Assembly (NCBI GenBank): GCA_964491915.1
Contig: CAZBHS010000013.1
Location: 1-64,000 of the forward strand
Length of the DNA: 64,000 nt
Direction: 5' to 3'
Origin: JAHELQ01 sp964491915
GTDB taxonomy: Bacteria; Acidobacteriota; Aminicenantia; UBA2199
The position numbers and the translations under genes are program-made. Under the pieces are notes generated by a model that did no database searches, was not told where the DNA came from, and saw only the letters and a program-made list of their open reading frames with translations. Shown one piece after another: positions 8,005-16,315 of this stretch; within the stretch, counting starts at the first letter, position 1; each line of letters opens with the position of its first letter.

Positions 8005-9267
8005 ATGGTAAATAATAGTGTTTATATTTCGAGGGAGATTGAGCCGAGAGTTCGCAAATATATAACGGCGCCGGAGATTATCGCCATCATCGGTCCCCGC
8101 CAATCGGGGAAAACAACATTGATGAAGCAGGTGTTCGCCGGATTATCCAACCGGGTTTACCTGACGTTCGAGGATATCGAAACTCTCTCTATATTTGAGA
8201 CGGATATTCGCAGCTTTATCACATTATATATACAGCCGTATGACTTTATTTTTATCGATGAATTCCAATACGCCAAAGAGGGTGGCAAGCATTTAAAATT
8301 CATCTATGATACGTTTCCAGGGAAAAAAATATTTATCTCAGGCTCTTCCGCCGTTGAGATGACGATTAAGGCTCTCAGCTTTTTGGTGGGCCGGGTTGTG
8401 GTGTTTGAGTTGTTTCCCTTTTCTTTTGGCGAATTTGTCGGCGCCAAATCCGCGGATCTTCTTGCGGTATTGAATGAGATCAAGGATTCAATCGGCGGAT
8501 TCGACGATTCACGGGCAATTCCGGATATTTCCCCGGTTATCAACGATAAGTTCAACTCTTTGTTAGAGGAATACCTTCTTTATGGCGGGTTTCCGCGAGT
8601 CGTTCTGGAACAGGACGTTGAGGAGAAACGGTTTCTTCTGAAGAATATTGTCAATACCTACTTGTTGAAAGATTTCCGGGAGATCAGCGGCTTCTTCGAT
8701 GACATCTCGGTGTTGAAATTAATCAAAGCCCTCTCTCTGCAAACCGGTAACTTGATTGAATTCAACGAGCTATCCTCGCTGGCCAACACCCCGGTTCCGT
8801 CAATCAAGAAATACATCCACTATCTTGAAAAGACATTTATTTTGAGACTGATCCCTCCCTTCTACAGCAACAAACGTCAAGAGTTGGTCAAAACGCCAAA
8901 GGTATTTTTTGTGGACAATGGGCTGCGGAATTCAGTGATCAACGACTTTAAAGCATTGGATTCGAGGGTCGATCGGGGAGCGTTGGTGGAAAATTACGTG
9001 TTTTCCAGCTTGTTACGGCGAGAGGAGGAGATTCGTTTCTGGCGGTCAAAAAGTGGAAGCGAAGTGGATTTTGTCGTGCAACGGGGATCATCGGTGTTTC
9101 CTATCGAGGTGAAAAGCACAATCAAATCGCTATCCCTCACACGTTCCCTGGCGAGTTTCGTTCGCAAGTATTCTCCCGAAAAAGTCTTCATCTGCAATTC
9201 TTCACTATACGGAAACCGCGTGAGCGACTCCATCGAAATAAAATCGATCCCACTCTGGGCTCTCTAG
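8005..9267 (+). CDS. AAA_14/DUF4143 ATP-binding protein
   Basis: A 420-residue member of the common AAA_14 + DUF4143 family. The N-terminal P-loop GPRQSGKTT lies at about residues 30-38, the Walker B-like FIFIDEFQYA near 82-91 and the sensor-like KKIFISGSSA near 107. The C-terminal DUF4143 part carries a PD-(D/E)XK-like signature: GALVENYVFSSLL, then GSEVDFVVQ and PIEVKS at about 350-375. Members are frequent in archaea and bacteria, often in multiple copies; their role is unsettled, with defence and toxin-like functions proposed. The gene is monocistronic, ends 15 bases before the convergent radical SAM gene, and has a strong promoter but no Shine-Dalgarno sequence. Confidence 0.9.
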   Translation: MVNNSVYISREIEPRVRKYITAPEIIAIIGPRQSGKTTLMKQVFAGLSNRVYLTFEDIETLSIFETDIRSFITLYIQPYDFIFIDEFQYAKEGGKHLKFIYDTFPGKKIFISGSSAVEMTIKALSFLVGRVVVFELFPFSFGEFVGAKSADLLAVLNEIKDSIGGFDDSRAIPDISPVINDKFNSLLEEYLLYGGFPRVVLEQDVEEKRFLLKNIVNTYLLKDFREISGFFDDISVLKLIKALSLQTGNLIEFNELSSLANTPVPSIKKYIHYLEKTFILRLIPPFYSNKRQELVKTPKVFFVDNGLRNSVINDFKALDSRVDRGALVENYVFSSLLRREEEIRFWRSKSGSEVDFVVQRGSSVFPIEVKSTIKSLSLTRSLASFVRKYSPEKVFICNSSLYGNRVSDSIEIKSIPLWAL

Positions 9268-9282
9268 CGATTATCCAATTCT

Positions 9283-10623
9283 TCAAAGGGGGCGGATTGC
9301 CCGGGCGATGTGGGAGGTGAGGTTTTTGATGTGATGGATCTCTTTGTGGGAGAAGCCGGATTTATGGAAGAGCCAGTAGATTTTATTGGTTTCGTAGAGG
9401 TCGATGGGGGAGGAAAGGATGCCTTTTTGCTGCAAGGCGCGGGTGTCGGGGGTTCCTGGGACCGGTGAATAATACGATAGGTGGGGGAGGATTCCCAGGT
9501 TTTTTACAAAATCGAGGGCTTGTTCCACGTCGCCGACTGTTTGCCCCGGAATTCCAAAAAGCAGATAACACTCCAATTCGGATGGCTTGAATCCCGCTTT
9601 CTGGAGGTTTTCTACCGCCGCTTCCATGTGGTTGACAGTGACTTTATCCGAACTTCGGGAGAGGATGTGGGACGAGGTGGATTCGAAGCTGAGTCGAAGA
9701 GTGCGAAAACCGCTTTGATACAATAGTTCGGCGGTCTCTTCGTCGATTTCGCGGGTGTGCAAGCCGTTGGGCGTATGGAATTGGACATCCAATTCTTCGC
9801 GCACCTTGCGGAATACCTCGAAGAATCTCTTGTGCTTGTTTACCAGCAACGCGTCATCGAACAATATAAAATGCCGGGTTCCATAGTCCCGGTGCCGGGC
9901 GACTATCTCTTCGACGATCCGAACGGCGCTTCGTTCGGCGAATTCGGGATTCATCAATTGGGAGGCGCAATAGGTGCAATGGAATGGGCATCCCCTCGAG
10001 GTCAGCAGAGGGAGATATTTTTTTTCCGATAGAAATTCCACCGCCGGTAGCGGGATGTTGTCGATATCTGAAAAATCCGGGAAAGGGGAAATGGCCGCCC
10101 CTCTCTTTTTCAGGAACTCGAGGATGGGCCGTTCGCCATATCCGGCGATGTACTCATCCGCCGGTACCTGTGCTCTGACCGCTTCCGGCGCGAGGGTGGG
10201 CAGAAGACCGCCTAGCACCACCTGCGCGTGCGGGAACCGTTGCTTCAAACGCTGGATGGTGAAGTTGATACCGTCCACCCAATAGGTCATGAGGGTGGTG
10301 ACGAAAATAACATCCACTTCAGGTAACTCCGCCACCTTTTTATCGAAGGCTGCAAGCGACATACCATAGCGGGAGTAATGACGGGGGATTTGTTCATAAA
10401 TCTTCGGTTTATCTACAATTTCCCGGTGATATTTGCCCCGGCCGTCAGGTTTTGATTTGGGAGTCTCGCCATCGGCAAAACGGTCCAGCGCGTCGAGCCA
10501 GAAAATCTCGACATCCGCGTATTTCCGAATCGCCCCGGCGATATACAGAAGACCCAACGGTCTGAGCCAGAGGTCGAAAGCGGTGAAATCATAGATGTAG
10601 GGATTGACCAGCAGGACTCTCAT
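9283..10623 (-). CDS. Radical SAM protein with B12-binding-type N-terminal domain
   Basis: A 446-residue radical SAM enzyme. The N-terminal ~150 residues look like a cobalamin-binding/Rossmann domain (MRVLLVNPYIYDF, then DVIFVTTLMTYW and VVLGG). The radical SAM core has the cluster motif GCPFHCTYC (CxxxCxxC) near residue 210, followed by FILFDDALL and GIPGQT further on. The substrate is unknown; relatives methylate or rearrange a variety of molecules. I placed the start at the ATG of MRVLLVNP because this base overlaps the prmC stop (TGATG), a typical translationally coupled junction; an upstream in-frame start at 10638 would overlap prmC more deeply. It is last in the rpmE-prfA-prmC operon, so it may act in translation or modification, but that is guilt by association only. 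Confidence 0.88.
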   Translation of the reverse strand: MRVLLVNPYIYDFTAFDLWLRPLGLLYIAGAIRKYADVEIFWLDALDRFADGETPKSKPDGRGKYHREIVDKPKIYEQIPRHYSRYGMSLAAFDKKVAELPEVDVIFVTTLMTYWVDGINFTIQRLKQRFPHAQVVLGGLLPTLAPEAVRAQVPADEYIAGYGERPILEFLKKRGAAISPFPDFSDIDNIPLPAVEFLSEKKYLPLLTSRGCPFHCTYCASQLMNPEFAERSAVRIVEEIVARHRDYGTRHFILFDDALLVNKHKRFFEVFRKVREELDVQFHTPNGLHTREIDEETAELLYQSGFRTLRLSFESTSSHILSRSSDKVTVNHMEAAVENLQKAGFKPSELECYLLFGIPGQTVGDVEQALDFVKNLGILPHLSYYSPVPGTPDTRALQQKGILSSPIDLYETNKIYWLFHKSGFSHKEIHHIKNLTSHIARAIRPL

Positions 10624-11456
10624 CACTCTCTCCAGCAAGCCACCGCTACCCGCGGTATACCGCTGTAGTCATCCACGAAGCGGACATCGCTGTATCGCTT
10701 TTGATTGAGTAATTCCTCCACCGCCTTTTTTTGCCGGTAACCGATTTCCAACAAGAAGTGTCCGCCGCTCTTCAATACAGAGGGTGCGCGGGCGATGATG
10801 GCCTCGATGATCTCGATACCGACCTCTCCTGCCACCAGAGCTTCCCTGGGGTCGTAATTTTTTACCATAGGACTTAAATCCTCCCATTCATGGGCCGCCA
10901 GATAGGGGGGGTTGGACACCACCATGTCGAAGCGAGGTTCGCTGGATACCGGAAAAAGATCGCCCTTCATAGGGATGACCTGTCGCTCTATGTTGTGCCG
11001 GCGAATATTCTTGCTGAGGATATAGCAGGCTTTTTCGCTCTTTTCCAACGCGACGACCGTAGAGCCGGTTTCCAGCGCCAGGGTGATGGAAATCACCCCG
11101 CTCCCGGCGCCGATGTCAAGGAGCCTGCCTGGAACCGGAAGAAGCGATGCCGCCGCTTCCACCAGGAGTTCCGTCTCCGGCCTGGGGACCAGGACGTTTT
11201 TGTTGACAAAAAAGGGACGGGAGTAGAATTCTTTCTCTTTGAAAATATGAGCGATGGGTTCGTGGCGTTCCAGCCTGCTCACGTATCGATAGAATTTTTT
11301 GATGCCGCTCCGGTTATGGATTGTATCGTTTTTATGAATCCAATAATCTGTAGTTGACAGGCCAAAGGCTTTTTGTAAAAGTAGTTGAACGTCCGCGGCG
11401 CTATCCGGGGAATCCAACCGTTTTAACGCGTTTTGATACAGGTCCGAATAGCGCAC
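10623..11456 (-). CDS. prmC: Release factor glutamine N5-methyltransferase PrmC
   Basis: A 277-residue HemK/PrmC methyltransferase. It transfers a methyl group from SAM to the glutamine of the GGQ loop in peptide chain release factors, improving termination. The N-terminal helical substrate-binding domain (residues 1-80) precedes a Rossmann methyltransferase domain with LLDIGAGSGVISITLAL near residue 115 and the diagnostic NPPYL motif near residue 185. The GTG start is directly adjacent to the TAA stop of prfA, so it is translated immediately after its substrate's gene. This order is conserved in many bacteria. Its stop overlaps the start of the radical SAM gene by one base. Confidence 0.96.
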   Translation of the reverse strand: MRYSDLYQNALKRLDSPDSAADVQLLLQKAFGLSTTDYWIHKNDTIHNRSGIKKFYRYVSRLERHEPIAHIFKEKEFYSRPFFVNKNVLVPRPETELLVEAAASLLPVPGRLLDIGAGSGVISITLALETGSTVVALEKSEKACYILSKNIRRHNIERQVIPMKGDLFPVSSEPRFDMVVSNPPYLAAHEWEDLSPMVKNYDPREALVAGEVGIEIIEAIIARAPSVLKSGGHFLLEIGYRQKKAVEELLNQKRYSDVRFVDDYSGIPRVAVACWRE

Positions 11457-12563
11457 TTAGGCGATGATGGCTTCGAATTTATCTTCCAGCGCCTTGCGGT
11501 TGTGGATCTCGGTCAATTCTTTGATGAGTTCTTCGAAGTTGCCGTCGAGGATGGTCTCGATATTAAAATTACGGCCTTTGATGCGGTGATCGGTGGATCT
11601 GCTCTGTGGGAAATTGTAGGTTCTAATTTTTTCCGAACGGTCGCCGGTCCCAACCTGAGATTTTCGGGCGCTGGCGATGTCGTCATGCTGCTTTTCTTGC
11701 TCGTATTCATAGAGCCGGGCCTTCAACACTCTCATGGCCTTGTCTTTGTTTTTGTGCTGGGACTTTTCGTCCTGACAGGATACGACGATTCCAGACGGGA
11801 AATGGGTGACGCGGATGGCGGACTGCGTTTTGTTCACATGTTGACCGCCGGGACCCGAGGCTGAGAAGGTATCGATGCGGAGATCTTTGGGATTGATTTC
11901 CACCTCCACATCGTCCACTTCCGGCATAACAGCTACCGTAACGGTGGAGGTGTGAATTCTTCCGCTGGATTCGGTGACCGGGACCCGTTGCACCCGGTGG
12001 ACGCCGCTTTCGAATTTCAAATAGCGGTTGACCTTTTGACCTTTGATATACAGGATGATTTCTTTGATGCCGCCGATGGCGGAATAAGCGGTGGAGATGA
12101 CCTCCGCTTTCCAGACCTTCCGCTCCGCGATTCGTGTGTACATGCGAAGCAAATCGGAAGCAAACAGGGAGGCTTCATTTCCACCGGCTCCTGCGCGGAT
12201 TTCGAGAAAGACGTTCCGGTTATCTTCGGATTCGTCGGTCACCATAAGGATTTTTATCTCATCTTCCAGTTCAGCCAATTTCTCGTTCAACTGGTCGATG
12301 TCTTCCCGGGCCATCTCTTTCATTTCCTCATCGTCGGAAATTTCCAGGAGCTCTTCAGTCTCCTGCTGTTGGTTTCTTGCCCGGGAAAATTCTTCGTATT
12401 TCGCGTTCAAGGTTTTCAGATTCGAGAGCTCTTTAGACAGCTCTCTGAATTTCTTGTGGTTGTTTATTACTTCCTTATCGGCGAGCTGTTCTGATATTGT
12501 TTGATATTTCTGATGAAGGCTCTCTAGATAAGAAAATAATTTCTCATTGCTCTTTGTAGCCAT
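11457..12563 (-). CDS. prfA: Peptide chain release factor 1
   Basis: A 368-residue class I release factor that recognises UAA and UAG. The catalytic GGQ loop is present in SGPGGQHVNKTQSAIR near residue 235, and the stop-codon-reading tripeptide at RVQRVPVTES is PVT, a P-x-T form characteristic of RF1 rather than the SPF of RF2. The N-terminal coiled coil and the C-terminal GRNFN-type helix are both present. Its length is normal. The start overlaps the 3' end of rpmE by 20 bases and the stop touches the prmC start codon, so the three genes are translationally linked. Confidence 0.97.
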   Translation of the reverse strand: MATKSNEKLFSYLESLHQKYQTISEQLADKEVINNHKKFRELSKELSNLKTLNAKYEEFSRARNQQQETEELLEISDDEEMKEMAREDIDQLNEKLAELEDEIKILMVTDESEDNRNVFLEIRAGAGGNEASLFASDLLRMYTRIAERKVWKAEVISTAYSAIGGIKEIILYIKGQKVNRYLKFESGVHRVQRVPVTESSGRIHTSTVTVAVMPEVDDVEVEINPKDLRIDTFSASGPGGQHVNKTQSAIRVTHFPSGIVVSCQDEKSQHKNKDKAMRVLKARLYEYEQEKQHDDIASARKSQVGTGDRSEKIRTYNFPQSRSTDHRIKGRNFNIETILDGNFEELIKELTEIHNRKALEDKFEAIIA

Positions 12564-12750
12564 ATTTTTTCTTGAACTTTTCGATTCTTCCTTCGGTGTC
12601 GACGTATCTCTGTTTACCAGTATAGAATGGATGGCATTCGCTGCAAATTTCTATCTCGATACTCTTGACCGTCGCCTTCGTCTTGAATGTACTTCCACAA
12701 GAACAAGTAACAGTGCATTCGACGTAATCAGGATGTATACCTTTTTTCAT
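12544..12750 (-). CDS. rpmE: 50S ribosomal protein L31 (zinc-binding form)
   Basis: A 68-residue L31 of the zinc-containing C+ type. The cysteines CSC near residues 16-18 and CSECHPFYTGKQ near residues 37-48 form the expected zinc site, and the sequence begins MKKGIHPDY as usual. L31 bridges the two ribosomal subunits. GGAGG lies seven or eight bases before the ATG and a strong promoter lies upstream. It is the first gene of the operon rpmE-prfA-prmC-radical SAM and overlaps the prfA start. Confidence 0.97.
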   Translation of the reverse strand: MKKGIHPDYVECTVTCSCGSTFKTKATVKSIEIEICSECHPFYTGKQRYVDTEGRIEKFKKKYGYKEQ

Positions 12751-12784
12751 TTCTTCCTCCAGTATGATCGTAAATCGACGCTAA

Positions 12785-12813
12785 ATTTTAGCACTTAATG
12801 CCCCCGCTGTCAA
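12785..12813 (-). promoter_or_regulatory. Promoter of the rpmE-prfA-prmC operon
   Basis: Read on the minus strand, a perfect TTGACA (12808-12813) and TAAAAT (12785-12790) are separated by 17 bases. The leader of about 28 bases carries the rpmE Shine-Dalgarno sequence GGAGG. Confidence 0.75.
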
Positions 12814-12854
12814 ATTTTTAGCCGGGATTTTTAAAGAAGAAGCCGGCGCATCGG

Positions 12855-12882
12855 TTGATTAACCACACAAATAAAGTATAAT
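12855..12882 (+). promoter_or_regulatory. Promoter for ispD (leaderless type)
   Basis: TTGATT (12855-12860) and a perfect TATAAT (12877-12882) with a 16-base spacer. The ATG follows after six bases (12889), so transcription should start at the initiation codon. No Shine-Dalgarno sequence is present. Confidence 0.65.
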
Positions 12883-12888
12883 TATACC

Positions 12889-13587
12889 ATGAATAGAAAC
12901 CTGGCGCTAATCCTTGCCGGCGGCAGCGGAAGCCGTCTCGACCCATCCACCCCCAAGCAATTTCTTCATGTGCGGGGAAAACCTTTGCTTGTCCATACTC
13001 TGGAGAAATTTCAACACCATCCCCGCGTCAATGCCGTCTTCCTGGTGACCCACGCGGATTTTGTCCTGCGCACCAAAGAATTGCTAAAACCGTTCCATTT
13101 GGAAAAGCTAAAAAAAATTCTTCCCGGAGGCCGCACCCGGCAGGAATCGTCGGCAACCGGCATCGACGCGGCGCCGGATGAATTCCTGAATGTTTTGATC
13201 CACGACGCCGCCCGCCCCTTTATTTCAGCGGAGCAAATCGACGCCATGCTCGATAAACTGGAACACTATTCCGCCGTCAACATGACAATCCCTGTCACCG
13301 ATACCATCGCCCGGTTGGATGAGAACGATATGGTGGTGGAAAACCCCGACAGAAGCCGCTTGCGTAGCGTCCAAACTCCCCAGGGATTCCGTCTCTCAGT
13401 AATCCGCGAGGCCCACCGTTTGGCCAAACGAGACAACGATACATCCGCCACCGACGATTGTTCGCTGATCCTGAAATACAACCTAACCGCTATCGCCAAT
13501 GTCCCGGGCCACCCCGACAACATCAAAGTCACATCCCCCATCGACCTCATCATCGCCGGCCAAATCCTGGACAACCAGATCAAATAA
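12889..13587 (+). CDS. ispD: 2-C-methyl-D-erythritol 4-phosphate cytidylyltransferase
   Basis: A 232-residue IspD, third enzyme of the non-mevalonate (MEP) pathway, which joins MEP to CTP. The nucleotide-binding signature LILAGGSGSRL with KQF eight residues later is at residues 7-25; HDAARPF near residue 104 and the conserved TDD near residue 190 are also present. The length is normal. ispF, its usual neighbour, is not in this window, but dxr (the preceding enzyme) lies at 38357, so the MEP pathway is used. The gene stands alone between a divergent ribosomal operon and an accessory ATPase gene and appears to be transcribed without a leader. Confidence 0.96.
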   Translation: MNRNLALILAGGSGSRLDPSTPKQFLHVRGKPLLVHTLEKFQHHPRVNAVFLVTHADFVLRTKELLKPFHLEKLKKILPGGRTRQESSATGIDAAPDEFLNVLIHDAARPFISAEQIDAMLDKLEHYSAVNMTIPVTDTIARLDENDMVVENPDRSRLRSVQTPQGFRLSVIREAHRLAKRDNDTSATDDCSLILKYNLTAIANVPGHPDNIKVTSPIDLIIAGQILDNQIK

Positions 13588-13653
13588 TTTGAATTTTTCG
13601 AGATTTTGTGGAATAATTGAAACAATAAATTAGTCTGGAAAAAGAGGTAAAAT

Positions 13654-15255
13654 ATGCGCAGGTTTTCGTCCTACGGTCCACTCGATGTGTCGCGGCATTA
13701 TTATGCGCCCCGCGAAGAACTCATCGAGAAGGTCTACATTAGCCTCGTTGGTGACGAACCGGGATCTACGGGCCATTATATCACTGTCTGGGCCCCCAGG
13801 CAGTGCGGCAAAACCTGGATCATGTTGCAGGTGTTGGCGAAATTGGACCAACTGGACGATGTGGATGCCGTCAAGGTGGACCTCGAACACCTCAGAACCG
13901 AGACCGATATCGACCGCACCGTCACCGCCATCGGGGAGGAGATCCTCCGGGCGATCTCAATCGAAGTCGAGCCTCCCCATAACATCCGCCAATTCCAGGA
14001 ACTATTCAGCTCGGATGTGCTCAAAAAACCATTGGTGCTGATTCTCGATGAATTCGACGCTCTTCCCGAAGAGACCATCAACGCCCTAACCGGAGTGTTC
14101 AGAAACATTTACAACCGCATGATGCAAGAGTCGGGAAAGCCGGTGGCCCAGCGACGCTACATGCTCACCGGCGTCGCTCTCATCGGCGTGCGTAGCGTAC
14201 TTGGGATCGAGAACATCAAAGGCTCTCCTTTCAATGTCCAACAAAGCATGCACGTCCCGAAACTCACTCGAAGTGAAGTCGAGCGCCTTTTTGACTGGTA
14301 CGAAAGGGAAACCGCACACAAGGTTGAACCCGAAGTAGTCGAACGTCTATTCTACGAAACCGCCGGCCAACCGGGGCTCACCTGTTGGTTCGGAGAATTG
14401 CTGACTCAAGGATTTGAAGGTTACGATGTCGAAACGGACCGCACCGTCACCATCCGGGATTTCGAAATAGCCTATGCGGCAGCCACGTTCGCGTTGCCCA
14501 ACAACAATATCATCAACATCATCAGCAAAGTCCGCCAGGGCCCCGAAAAGAATTTTGTCCTCGACATGTTCCAGACCTCGGAAAAGCTCGAATTCCGCTT
14601 CGACAACCCTGTCATCAACTCTCTCTACATGAACGGAGTGGTGGACAAAGATGTCAAGGACAACATCCATTACTTCGTAAAGTTCTCCTGCCCCTTTGTC
14701 CAAAAACGCCTGTTCAATTACTTTTCCGACCGCCTGTTCCACTACATGGGGCCTCTCACCGATCCCTACATCCCATTGGACAACATCATCAGCGACACCC
14801 ACATCGATATCCCCAACCTCATGGACCTCTACCAGCGATACCTTCACAAGAACAAAGACTGGCTCTTCAAAGACGCCCCCCGCAGAAGCGACCTCAGACT
14901 CTACGAAGCAGTCTTCCATTTCAACCTCTTCGCCTACCTCTCGGAATTCCTCAAATCCCCCGGCGGCACAGTCATCCCGGAATTCCCCACCGGCAACGGC
15001 AAAATCGATCTTGCCGTCAAATACGCCGGCCAAACCTACGGAATCGAGCTCAAATCCTATTCCCACCAACGCAACTACGAGCAAGCCCTCATCCAGGCCG
15101 CCACCTACGGAATCCGATTGGGCCTCTCCAAAATCTACCTCGTCTTCTTTGTCGAATACATCGACGCCCCCAACCGCCAAAAACTCCAAATCCCCTACAC
15201 CCACACCGGCACGACCATCACAGTCATCCCCATCTTCATCGAAACCGGCAAATAA
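13654..15255 (+). CDS. AAA-like ATPase with C-terminal PD-(D/E)XK nuclease-like domain
   Basis: A 533-residue STAND-like AAA ATPase (the AAA_35/'AAA-like domain' family). The P-loop is WAPRQCGKTW at about residues 45-54, Walker B is LVLILDEFDAL near 128-138, and sensor-like residues lie in MLTGVALIGV near 170. After a helical region, the C-terminal ~120 residues contain PEFPTGNGKIDLAVKY and YGIELKSY near 445-470, a D...ExK pair typical of PD-(D/E)XK nucleases. Function is unknown; ATPases of this design occur in defence islands and near conflict systems. AAGAGG precedes the ATG. An odd feature is a change in strand composition along the gene: C and G are balanced at the 5' end but C far exceeds G at the 3' end. 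Confidence 0.82.
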   Translation: MRRFSSYGPLDVSRHYYAPREELIEKVYISLVGDEPGSTGHYITVWAPRQCGKTWIMLQVLAKLDQLDDVDAVKVDLEHLRTETDIDRTVTAIGEEILRAISIEVEPPHNIRQFQELFSSDVLKKPLVLILDEFDALPEETINALTGVFRNIYNRMMQESGKPVAQRRYMLTGVALIGVRSVLGIENIKGSPFNVQQSMHVPKLTRSEVERLFDWYERETAHKVEPEVVERLFYETAGQPGLTCWFGELLTQGFEGYDVETDRTVTIRDFEIAYAAATFALPNNNIINIISKVRQGPEKNFVLDMFQTSEKLEFRFDNPVINSLYMNGVVDKDVKDNIHYFVKFSCPFVQKRLFNYFSDRLFHYMGPLTDPYIPLDNIISDTHIDIPNLMDLYQRYLHKNKDWLFKDAPRRSDLRLYEAVFHFNLFAYLSEFLKSPGGTVIPEFPTGNGKIDLAVKYAGQTYGIELKSYSHQRNYEQALIQAATYGIRLGLSKIYLVFFVEYIDAPNRQKLQIPYTHTGTTITVIPIFIETGK

Positions 15256-15418
15256 TCATCCATTTCCCTTCGCATTCAAGCCTTTATCATCAGCTCGCAG
15301 TACTTTATCACCCAGCAGAGTCGAACATCGAACTGAGTTTGGATCCGGATGAGCTGATTGCCGGACGGAATCATCAGCGGCGGTGACGCTTTCATTTGCA
15401 TCTGTGTTACACCCACCT

Positions 15419-15691
15419 GGTTTTGTTAAATATTGTTATGGATGTGTTACAAATTCTTCTGGTTTTAGATCATCTTCATCTGAATCTGTAATATATTCTT
15501 CCGGATGGACAACATTTACCGATGAATCTATGACGTTTACTAGTGACAATGAAACAAAACCAGATGTATTTGGAACATTTATTAGTGAATGTGAAACATT
15601 GTTTGACGGATTTGTAACATTAACTGAAGTATCTATCATCCAATTCAATGAATCTGGAACACATTTCAATAAATTTGTTACAAAATTGCTT
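15419..15691. repeat. Degenerate 21-bp tandem array (about 13 units) in a gene-poor gap
   Basis: Between 15256 and 16053 I find no gene I can support. Inside it, 13 consecutive 21-base units run without spacers, each resembling GGA TTT GTA ACA TTT ACT GAT. Read in frame on the plus strand (open from a GTG at 15383 to 15754) this gives a seven-residue period, with threonine at the fourth place of most units (GWTTFTD, ESMTFTS, VFGTFIS, ECETLFD, GFVTLTE, ESGTHFN). The minus strand is also open (15436-15945) with a seven-residue period of the type DTSVNVT. Since 21 is a multiple of three, both strands can stay open by chance, so coding is undecided. The flanks 15256-15418 and 15692-15980 show nothing recognisable. 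Confidence 0.75.
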
Positions 15692-15981
15692 GATTCGGAG
15701 GCGGGACCAAAAGAGTTGTTGCAAAAAATACACGTCGCATCCAGACGGAGATGAGGATTCAGGGTTCTTGATCCCAACCCTTGAATCGCCAACGGAGAGG
15801 GGTATGCTAAAGTGAAGGTGATCTGCAATAATTTGTTTAAAAAGAAAACAATAAAAGACCATCTCGGTTCCAACAAGAATATCAGGTTGAAGCAAGTTTT
15901 ATATGAATAGATAGTATGGCTAGTTTTATATCTGTAGGCAACCAACCTGGTAATTCTCTTTAAAAAAATAAAAAATTTCTT

Positions 15982-16008
15982 TTGACGTGTGAAAGCAAAT
16001 GGTATAAT
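15982..16008 (+). promoter_or_regulatory. Promoter upstream of the basic repeat protein and SMC-like ATPase
   Basis: TTGACG (15982-15987) and TATAAT (16003-16008); the spacer of 15 bases is short for a sigma-70-type promoter. A leader of about 40 bases contains AGGAGA six bases before the ATG at 16054. Confidence 0.5.
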
Positions 16009-16053
16009 ATAGCCAAAATAAAAACTTAAAAGGAACTATTCAGGAGAGAAAGA

Positions 16054-16302
16054 ATGGCTAATAAAAAGACCACAAGTTCAAGAGTAGCAAGTAAAGCTTC
16101 AAAAAACCTACAAAGCAAGAGCACTAGCTCAAAATCAAAAACAGCCTCCGCCAGCGCACTATCGCAAACAAAGGCCCCAAAAAAAGTGACATCAAAAAAA
16201 GCAGCTAGTGCCGCTTCATCTGTTCTTCGGGACGGACGAACAAGCAAAGCATCGAAATCCGCAGCGGGAAGCACCCTGGCGCAGCGGGAGAAAAAAAAAT
16301 AG
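16054..16302 (+). CDS. Small basic Ser/Lys/Ala-rich repeat protein
   Basis: An 82-residue, very basic protein built almost entirely of Ser, Lys, Ala, Thr and Arg. It consists of two 33-residue repeats, residues about 6-38 and 45-77, which share roughly half of their positions, including A-S near the start, L in the middle, and a final AxSxLxQ. The second copy has VLRDGRTSKASKSAAGS, a motif I recall from small bacterial proteins of unknown function with histone H1-like composition. Nucleic-acid binding is a reasonable guess from charge alone. AGGAGA precedes the ATG. It ends 13 bases before the SMC-like ATPase gene and probably shares its transcript. Confidence 0.7.
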   Translation: MANKKTTSSRVASKASKNLQSKSTSSKSKTASASALSQTKAPKKVTSKKAASAASSVLRDGRTSKASKSAAGSTLAQREKKK

Positions 16303-16315
16303 GACTAGAATCTAT

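Noticed and set aside
14347..15204. 285-codon open frame on the minus strand
   Set aside because: It is antisense to the 3' half of the AAA gene. It is rich in Val, Glu and Asp repeats without any domain, as expected when a C-rich coding strand is read backwards.
15419..15691. CRISPR array
   Set aside because: Units follow each other directly without spacers, are too degenerate, and no cas gene is present.
15436..15945. 169-codon minus-strand frame over the 21-bp array
   Set aside because: The period of 21 bases keeps several frames open. The part outside the array has no family resemblance and no clear ribosome site, so I list the array as a repeat and leave coding open.
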